This document shows positions 1 to 4,570 of a stretch of 5,679 nucleotides of DNA, one piece after another (the stretch's first letter is position 1; each line of letters begins with the position of its first letter). Both the position numbers and the translations under genes were made by a program. A model generated the notes under the pieces. It did not search any database. It was given only the letters and a program-made list of their open reading frames with translations, and had not been told where the DNA came from. The DNA is from Bacteroidia bacterium (GTDB lineage: Bacteria > Bacteroidota > Bacteroidia > Bacteroidales > UBA12481). The stretch covers positions 1 through 5,679 of the forward strand of contig JAPLDV010000136.1 in NCBI GenBank assembly GCA_026391235.1. The letters run 5' to 3'.

Positions 1-411
1 GGCTATTATTATGCCGATGGCTACCAGCAGCAGCGCAACGGGGTTAAGATTGATTCCGTTGTAGCGCCTACCATTCAAGGGATCCACGAAGGAAAGGATG
101 AGATCCTGCTTGCTGCCCTCGATTGCATTTCAGGAACGGATAGTGAAGCAGTACAACCATTCACTGTTTCGGTTTATCCCAATCCTGCCACATCCGGTTC
201 GGTTATGGTATCTGTAAACCTGTCGGAGAATTCGGGAATAACCCTGTCACTCATCGACCTCTCAGGAAAAATGATCCTCCAGGAAATCCGCTCCTGTCCG
301 GCAGGAGAGCAAACCTTCGTGTTAGATCTTCAGAATGCTGCACCCGGTTTCTATCTGCTGAAAACACAAACAAGGAACGGATCAGCTGTTTCAAAACTGG
401 CGGTGCGGTAG
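1..411 (+). CDS. C-terminal part of a T9SS-secreted protein (5' end outside the window)
   Basis: Frame 1 is open from the first base of the window to a TAG stop, giving 136 residues with no start codon needed, so the gene begins upstream. Residues 1-50 (GYYYADGYQQQRNG...) match no family I recognise. Residues 57-136 form a type A T9SS C-terminal sorting domain: VYPNPA at 58-63, then the beta-strand signature ITLSLIDLSGK, the turn PAGEQTF, APGFYLLK, and a terminal KLAVR. In this family the domain directs export across the outer membrane by the Por/Spr machinery and is then normally cleaved or used for anchoring. The body, and so the real function, lies outside the window. The sorting domain is 51% identical (29 of 57 positions) to the one encoded on the opposite strand just downstream. 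The family call is strong for the sorting domain only. Confidence 0.85.
   Translation, partial: GYYYADGYQQQRNGVKIDSVVAPTIQGIHEGKDEILLAALDCISGTDSEAVQPFTVSVYPNPATSGSVMVSVNLSENSGITLSLIDLSGKMILQEIRSCPAGEQTFVLDLQNAAPGFYLLKTQTRNGSAVSKLAVR
238..408 (+). repeat. Sorting-domain repeat copy A (inverted pair with 447-617)
   Basis: This stretch encodes the last 57 residues of the partial first gene. It pairs with the minus-strand stretch 447-617: 29 of 57 encoded residues are identical by hand alignment, without gaps, including an 11-residue block ITLSLIDLSGK and the shared end KL-VR. The two copies lie tail to tail, so at the DNA level they form a diverged inverted repeat. Sorting domains of one genome often resemble one another, so this need not be a recent duplication. 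Confidence 0.6.
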
Positions 412-449
412 AGGAGGATAAAGAAAGGATGCCGGTGCGTTTCCTACCG
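406..449. terminator. Possible weak bidirectional terminator between convergent reading frames
   Basis: CGGTAG at 406-411 is mirrored by CTACCG at 444-449. Inside lies a second short pairing, AGGA (426-429) with TCCT (442-445), which overlaps the outer arm and so would compete with it. No T-run follows on either strand. The outer arms are simply the two Arg-stop codon pairs of the convergent frames, so the symmetry may reflect coding only. The 32-bp gap leaves little other room for a terminator. Confidence 0.15.
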
Positions 450-759
450 AACCAACAATTTCGTTCGGGCAACCATTCGGTCGCTCCGGGCTTCAAGCAC
501 ATATAGACCGGGTGCTGTTCCCTTGATATCAAAAGTTAAAGTTTGGTTACCGGCTGGGAATGACAAGCTGACCTCCCATATTGTCTTTCCACTGAGATCG
601 ATCAGAGACAGGGTTATGTCTGAATTCCACTCAAGTTCAAATGAAACGGTGACGACCCTCAGAGTATTGGCATTCAATCCGGCAAAAGTGCACCCGTTGG
701 CGGCCAGCTGCTGTGGGGAGGATGGCAAAACCTGCAACCCATATTTTACGGTTTTTCAT
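444..759 (-). pseudogene. Relic of a T9SS-secreted protein: signal peptide and sorting domain only, out of frame
   Basis: An ATG at 759-757 opens a 40-residue frame that starts MKNRKIWVAGFAILPTAAG, a convincing Sec signal peptide (basic N-region, hydrophobic core, small residues), and stops at 637. The adjacent minus frame, open from just after a TGA at 758-756 down to the TAG at 446-444, encodes a T9SS sorting domain (ITLSLIDLSGK ... APGLYVLE ... TKLLVR). In that frame the only upstream start is a TTG at 737, and the usual YPNPA motif has degraded to NANT. Start and tail therefore belong to the same kind of gene, but the body is missing and the two ends sit in different frames; one base lost or two gained would join them. 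I infer an internal deletion plus frame loss. Alternatives are a very small intact protein disrupted by a sequence error, or a 97-residue TTG-started ORF. No clear -7 promoter box is seen upstream on this strand. Confidence 0.6.
447..617 (-). repeat. Sorting-domain repeat copy B (inverted pair with 238-408)
   Basis: On the minus strand this encodes 57 residues of T9SS sorting domain: ITLSLIDLSGK, then FPAGNQTLTFD, APGLYVLE and the end TKLLVR. It lines up without gaps with copy A. The coding potential is preserved to the stop codon, although the gene it belongs to appears broken. Confidence 0.6.
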
Positions 760-909
760 TCTGTGAATTTGAGTATATCAAGATACGTCAATAGCCACCT
801 AAAACAAAGAGCCAGACGATTTCTTCACACAATCTTAACAAAACTTAACCTGGTCTTCATAGTATTGGCACAATGAAGATTTACCTTTGAATGACTAACA
901 ACCCATATA
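760..909. other. Divergent intergenic region between the minus-strand relic and the 470-residue gene
   Basis: These 150 bp are AT-rich and carry no reading frame that looks coding on either strand. They separate two divergent starts (ATG at 759 on minus, ATG at 910 on plus). The plus side has a clear -7 box near 885. The minus side has only a poor match, TAAGTTTT, near 839-846. No riboswitch-like or long palindromic structure is visible. Confidence 0.5.
882..889 (+). promoter_or_regulatory. Bacteroidota-type -7 promoter box for the 470-residue gene
   Basis: TACCTTTG matches the Bacteroidota housekeeping sigma -7 consensus TAnnTTTG exactly and lies 20 bp before the ATG at 910, implying a short leader. 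A TTG at 865-867 could serve as the upstream element, but its 14-bp spacing is shorter than the usual 19-21 bp, so only the -7 part is well supported. Confidence 0.5.
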
Positions 910-2322
910 ATGAAAACGAAAATCAGACTAATGGCTTTGGCCCTTACAGCCGGATTTGCATGTAATCCATCCTTGCAAGTTCAGGGAAAAACGGCAAATA
1001 ACCTTATTGGCGGAGCAGACATGCTGTCGTTTCAGGCAAACGTCAGTATTCCGGGAACAGGGCTGTGCGCTCCGGTTGGCGGTATCACCGCTGTGTATAC
1101 CGGAACGATCAATAATCTCCCCAACGGGGGGATCGTTACCCTTCATGTTCCTTTTCGCACTGATATATCGGATCTGGATACACCAATTGGAATCAGTGCG
1201 GGTGCAACGATGCTCTTATCCGAAGATCCATACGTGTCCGTGACAAGAGACTACTCGGAACAGGTAGCCTATACCATAACTTCGGCGTCCGGATCTGAAA
1301 CCAAGGAATATTACGTAAATGTCATAATCGACCCGCCAAGCAATGAGAATAACCTGCTGACATTCAATATTCCGGGATCGACAAACATAACGATCGATCA
1401 TTTAAGCAGGACCATCATGGCAGAGTTTGGTACTTCAACAAACTTTGGTTCCCTTGTACCGGCATGGACGATCAGTCCGATGGCACATATGTACGATGCC
1501 TCCAATGGAAATGAGATTTGCTCCGGAGTGACGGCATTGAATAGCATGACTTCCTTTACAACACTTCCCCTTGCTGCTCATTTCTTTATTGCTGCCGAAA
1601 ATGTTAACCCCAATCAGCCGGTCTATCTCGAATACACCCTTACATTTTCACTGGCTGTTTCCTTAAGCGGAAATAGTCCTGTTTACCTCGGCTATCTGAC
1701 TCAGTACCAGACCTCCACCATTAATTCCACCGTTACCGGGGGGACTCCGCCGTATTCTTACAAATGGTCGACAAACCAGACATCCCAATCGATCACGGTG
1801 ATACCTACCCAAACTACTATTTATAGCCTTACCGTGACAGATGCTGACTATTCGACTGCTTCAGAAAAATTCACGGTTGTGGTGGAGGATATCCGTTGTG
1901 GAAATCAACTTAAAAATGTCCAATTGTGTGACCCGGGCAGTGGTAATCATCCAAAATCAAAACAATTGTGCATTAATCAGAATGCAGTTAAGGCTGCATT
2001 GAATAAAGGAGCCTATTTTGGCATCTGCAAAAAGTCAGGGGTTGTCAATGAGGAAATAATTCCGGAATCGATTGAACCGGAGCTGATCGTTTTTCCCAAT
2101 CCGAACTATGGCAAGGTTAATATCGAATTGCGGGGATTGGATGAAGGACAAACGAGCATTGAGGTTCGTGATGTTCTTGGCAGAATTGTTTATCGTGATG
2201 AAGTCACTAATCCCGATGGCCCGTACTTTAAATCCATCGATCTAGACCGCGCGGGAATCTATCTGATTACGGTTAAAAGCAGTACGATGAACATTACTAA
2301 ACAGCTTTCGGTTGTCAGGTAG
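910..2322 (+). CDS. Secreted multidomain beta-sandwich protein with T9SS sorting domain
   Basis: The 470-residue product is intact. Residues 1-27 form a signal peptide (MKTKIRLMALALTAGFACNP...); the cysteine at 18 lacks a convincing lipobox. Residues about 35-143 resemble the cadherin/Ig-like repeats common in Bacteroidota (DUF5018-like: VPFRTDISDL, ISAGATMLL, then AYTITSASGSETKEYYVNV). Residues about 145-250 look like a second, more diverged copy (LLTFNIPGS ... FGTSTNFGSLVPAWTISP). Residues about 255-325 are a PKD/SprB-like domain (GGTPPYSYKW at 277, then TTIYSLTVTDAD). Residues 328-375 hold a cysteine-containing motif (RCGN ... LCDPGSGNHPKSKQLCINQN ... AYFGIC) that I recall from other Bacteroidota surface proteins, without known function. 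Residues 392-470 are a type A T9SS sorting domain (LIVFPNPN ... GRIVYRDE ... GIYLITVK ... LSVVR). The ATG at 910 is chosen because it heads the signal peptide; there is no Shine-Dalgarno sequence, as is usual in this phylum. No catalytic motif is seen. A role in surface adhesion or matrix is an inference from domain type only. Confidence 0.85.
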   Translation: MKTKIRLMALALTAGFACNPSLQVQGKTANNLIGGADMLSFQANVSIPGTGLCAPVGGITAVYTGTINNLPNGGIVTLHVPFRTDISDLDTPIGISAGATMLLSEDPYVSVTRDYSEQVAYTITSASGSETKEYYVNVIIDPPSNENNLLTFNIPGSTNITIDHLSRTIMAEFGTSTNFGSLVPAWTISPMAHMYDASNGNEICSGVTALNSMTSFTTLPLAAHFFIAAENVNPNQPVYLEYTLTFSLAVSLSGNSPVYLGYLTQYQTSTINSTVTGGTPPYSYKWSTNQTSQSITVIPTQTTIYSLTVTDADYSTASEKFTVVVEDIRCGNQLKNVQLCDPGSGNHPKSKQLCINQNAVKAALNKGAYFGICKKSGVVNEEIIPESIEPELIVFPNPNYGKVNIELRGLDEGQTSIEVRDVLGRIVYRDEVTNPDGPYFKSIDLDRAGIYLITVKSSTMNITKQLSVVR

Positions 2323-2351
2323 CAAAAAATAAAACAGGTTTATCTGGTATT

Positions 2352-2384
2352 AACCCTCAGAACGTGAGAATAGGCGGGGGTTTT
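2352..2384 (+). terminator. Possible intrinsic terminator after the 470-residue gene
   Basis: AACCC (2352-2356) can pair with GGGTT (2378-2382), which is followed by TT, 30 bp after the stop codon. Inside it, CTCA (2356-2359) can pair with TGAG (2365-2368) around a 5-base loop. The stems are short, share base 2356, and the 3' side has an unpaired stretch. The T-run is only four bases. Position favours a terminator, strength does not. Confidence 0.3.
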
Positions 2385-2452
2385 GGTTTGCTCCACTGAA
2401 AAGCGTTCCTGGGACTTTCAAACTAATGTCAGGAAGTTGGATAATTGTAATG

Positions 2453-2460
2453 TACCTTTA
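2453..2460 (+). promoter_or_regulatory. Probable -7 promoter box for the signal peptide-FISUMP-PQQ tract
   Basis: TACCTTTA differs from the Bacteroidota consensus TAnnTTTG only at the last base and lies 20 bp before the GTG at 2481. That is the same distance as between the box at 882-889 and its own gene start, and the two boxes share seven of eight bases. A TTG at 2437-2439 with a 13-bp spacer mirrors the arrangement of the first promoter but is closer than the usual -33 element. Confidence 0.4.
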
Positions 2461-2480
2461 GCAAGAACGAAATTCCACCA

Positions 2481-2624
2481 GTGAGAGCCCATCTTCTTCT
2501 TTTCCTTTCCCTGCTGCTCTTGTCCGGCCCCCTTTCCGGCCAGGGCAACCGGGCATCGGTATTGCTTTCGGCAGCGATGTTAATAGTTATCCGGAACAGA
2601 AGGAAATGGTTGCACTGGCCATGA
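2481..2624 (+). pseudogene. Signal peptide of the FISUMP-PQQ protein, split off by a frameshift
   Basis: A GTG start opens a 47-residue frame beginning MRAHLLLFLSLLLLSGPLSG, a strong Sec signal peptide, followed by QGN. After that the frame becomes implausible (RASVLL ... WLHWP) and stops at 2624. The neighbouring frame over the same bases reads GIGIAFGSDVNSYPEQKEM and runs straight into the FISUMP-PQQ ORF. Adding one C to AACCGGGC near 2549 gives AAC CCG GGC and joins the two as SGQGN-PGIGIAFGSD. I therefore treat this as the true N-terminus of the next gene rather than a separate protein. GTG is the only usable start, since the frame has a TAA at 2448-2450 and no ATG in between. No Shine-Dalgarno sequence is evident. 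Confidence 0.65.
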
Positions 2625-4570
2625 AAAAGCTGGAAAAATCAGGGGATAAGAATGTTTTCACCGATCTGCGCGACGGGCACAAATACAGGTATGTAAAGAT
2701 CGGGGCACAGACGTGGATGGCGGAGAATCTGGCTTATATCCCGCATGTGAATCCGAAAATGAAGCAGGAAAACGGGATCTGGGTGAATGAATATGATGGC
2801 TGGGACATTGCTGCTGCACAAGCCACTCAGAATTATAAAACCTATGGCTGCCTGTACGATTGGCCGACAGCTATGGGTCTCGATTCAACCTGGCTGGATA
2901 ATACATGGAACGGATCCTCCCGGAATCGTCAGGGAATTTGCCCTCCCGGCTGGCATTTGCCAACGGATGACGAATGGAAAGAGCTGGAAAAATTCCTCGG
3001 AATGCCGGAACAGGCACTCCATATGATCAACAGTAACAGGTCAGGAAAACATTTGAATTATTCCCCTTTGCCCGAATACCCACCGGTGGGTCAATTTCTT
3101 AAAGCTGGTCAGGGTTGGAGCAAAGCCGGAACCGAAGCTGGCAGAAGCGGTTTTAATGCCTTACCGGCAGGAGTCCGGGGTCAATCGAACCTTTGCTACT
3201 TTACCAATATTGGTTATCGCGCGCATTTTTGGACCGCATCCAAAGCCTTTGCAGATTCCATACAATTTTCAGATGACCCGTGTAATCAGGTCGCATGGAG
3301 CCGTGAATTGGCAAATTACTCTGAAGATGATTACCGCCCGTTTAAGCCCATAACATTTGGCCAATCGGTGCGGTGTGTAAAGAATCAGCCTGGAACTTCA
3401 GTAAACAGGATCGTGGAAACGGTCGATCGGAAAAACGAAAAAACATTCCGGGAAATTTCCGCCATGCTGCCTGATACAGCCAGGGCATCGCCTAATTGGA
3501 CAAGGTACGGTGGGAATCCTCAAATCACAGGATTTGTCTCAGGCAAGGCACCTGGAAATGCACCAAAGATTCTCTGGTCGATAAAGCGGGGTAAAGCACA
3601 TGACTTATTTGCAATTTCCGATGGTAAAATTTTTCTGCCGTCCACAGATAGTTTCTTATATGCCATTGATGCTGAAACCGGCCGGGAATTATGGCGATTA
3701 AAGGCCAGTCTGCCGGTTTTTGGTAATCTTCAAATAACTGATACCTACCCAGTTCTTGCTGTAACGAAGTATGACAGCCTGTCCGAAATATTCAATATAT
3801 TGTTTGTTAATTATGAATCCGGAAAAGTGATCTGGGAGAGCGAATCGGGAGTTTTTCATCGTGATGCCATCAATTCAGATGGAGTATTCTTTTACACGAC
3901 AAATAACAACAGGGTTTTGGCTATTGATATTAAGACAAAGGAGGTGATTTGGGAAAAGACCATTGCCAATAGCCAGGCCGATGATTTTTTGGCAACTCCC
4001 GGACTATTTATTTACACGGGAGCAAATCTGACCCCGGCGGGAGAATTGGCGGAAGGGTTGTCGATATTCATGATTGCTGCAGACTCAAGAACAGGAACCG
4101 AGAAGTGGAAATTCACCAACCGGGCACCCTTTTACGCTAGTCCTGCCATTGCCGGCAACAGGGTCTTTCAGGGATTTGAGGATCAGTATCTTTATTCTAT
4201 CGATCTGGAAACCGGGAAAAAAGTGTGGAAGGTTTTTATGGATGGAAATTTATGGGATAGTCCGGCAGTTGGTTATAACATGGTATACATCGGGAGCCGT
4301 AATGATTTCTTTTATGCTCTTGACGCTGCATCCGGCAGGTTGATCTGGAAGAAAAAGTATCCCTGCATCGGTAACCGTACCCATCCGGTAATTGCCGACA
4401 GCCTCGTTGTTTTTGGCGGGCGTGATTCCTGTCTCTATGCGGTGGATGCATTTACCGGAAAGGATCTGTGGAAATATAAGTTGCCGGGAATGCTGCCTTT
4501 TGCCTTGCCCAGGGGCAATCACAAACAAAACATACCGACGCCGATTATGCTGCATATCCCCACTGGATGA
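2606..4570 (+). CDS. FISUMP domain plus eight-bladed PQQ-like beta-propeller protein, frameshifted at both ends
   Basis: The first in-frame ATG gives 654 residues, but homologous-looking coding sequence extends back to about 2552 and its signal peptide lies in another frame at 2481. Residues 18-260 form a Fibrobacter succinogenes major paralogous (FISUMP, TIGR02145-type) domain: IGAQTWMAENLAY at 32-44, YGCLYDWPTAM, CPPGWHLPTDDEW at 112-124, FLKAG, GFNALPAG, FWTAS, and the closing SVRCVKN at 254-260. Residues about 297-628 form a PQQ-type propeller opening with NWTRYGGNPQITG. Eight tryptophan repeat ends can be counted: ILWSIK, ELWRLK, VIWESE, VIWEKT, EKWKFT, KVWKVF, LIWKKK, DLWKYK, each after a YAIDAETG-like strand, so the propeller looks complete. 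Such propellers may be structural or ligand-binding; I see no dehydrogenase signature. Residues from about 635 on are an out-of-frame reading of the next gene's N-terminus and are not native. No T9SS sorting domain is present in this ORF, unlike its neighbours. Confidence 0.75.
   Translation: MVALAMKKLEKSGDKNVFTDLRDGHKYRYVKIGAQTWMAENLAYIPHVNPKMKQENGIWVNEYDGWDIAAAQATQNYKTYGCLYDWPTAMGLDSTWLDNTWNGSSRNRQGICPPGWHLPTDDEWKELEKFLGMPEQALHMINSNRSGKHLNYSPLPEYPPVGQFLKAGQGWSKAGTEAGRSGFNALPAGVRGQSNLCYFTNIGYRAHFWTASKAFADSIQFSDDPCNQVAWSRELANYSEDDYRPFKPITFGQSVRCVKNQPGTSVNRIVETVDRKNEKTFREISAMLPDTARASPNWTRYGGNPQITGFVSGKAPGNAPKILWSIKRGKAHDLFAISDGKIFLPSTDSFLYAIDAETGRELWRLKASLPVFGNLQITDTYPVLAVTKYDSLSEIFNILFVNYESGKVIWESESGVFHRDAINSDGVFFYTTNNNRVLAIDIKTKEVIWEKTIANSQADDFLATPGLFIYTGANLTPAGELAEGLSIFMIAADSRTGTEKWKFTNRAPFYASPAIAGNRVFQGFEDQYLYSIDLETGKKVWKVFMDGNLWDSPAVGYNMVYIGSRNDFFYALDAASGRLIWKKKYPCIGNRTHPVIADSLVVFGGRDSCLYAVDAFTGKDLWKYKLPGMLPFALPRGNHKQNIPTPIMLHIPTG
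4490..4570 (+). other. Junction between the PQQ propeller and the VPS10-type protein, with frame change
   Basis: The PQQ frame ends its last blade with DLWKYKLPG and continues MLPFALPRGN. The frame one base over, open from 4480, reads AAFCLAQGQSQTKHTDADYA and then the conserved start of VPS10/sortilin-like Bacteroidota proteins (AAYPHWMTMMQDPQGNFYE). Adding one G between TTG (4505-4507) and CCC yields MLPFALAQGQSQ, which resembles the end of a signal peptide with an ALA cleavage site. No ATG, GTG or TTG exists in the VPS10 frame between the TAA at 4477 and the ATG at 4567. There is thus no intergenic spacer, stop codon or full signal peptide between the two proteins. I infer either a deletion that fused two genes or a base missing in the sequence. 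Confidence 0.55.

Larger units (their letters stand above)
2323..2480. other. Intergenic region between the 470-residue gene and the signal-peptide start at 2481
   Basis: No plausible gene lies in these 158 bp. The left part has a possible hairpin with a short T-run near 2352-2384 and the right part has a promoter-like box at 2453-2460. This suggests that the downstream tract is transcribed on its own rather than in an operon with the 470-residue gene. Confidence 0.45.

Noticed and set aside
251..532. A 93-residue minus-strand frame overlapping the first gene's sorting domain
   Set aside because: It lies antisense to a well-supported coding frame and reads as low-complexity, arginine- and proline-rich sequence without family features.
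523..876. A 117-residue plus-strand reading frame opposite the minus-strand sorting domain
   Set aside because: It is the antisense shadow of the sorting-domain frame (447-617), runs on into AT-rich intergenic DNA, and its translation has no recognisable domain or export signal.
872..889. A five-codon ORF (MKIYL) just before the 470-residue gene, as a possible leader peptide
   Set aside because: It overlaps the -7 box, so it would lie upstream of the transcript start, and no attenuator structure follows.
2481..2560. Programmed -1 ribosomal frameshifting near 2549 as the explanation of the frame change
   Set aside because: No X-XXY-YYZ slippery site or strong downstream stem is visible at the switch, so a lost base is simpler; it was kept only as a remote option.
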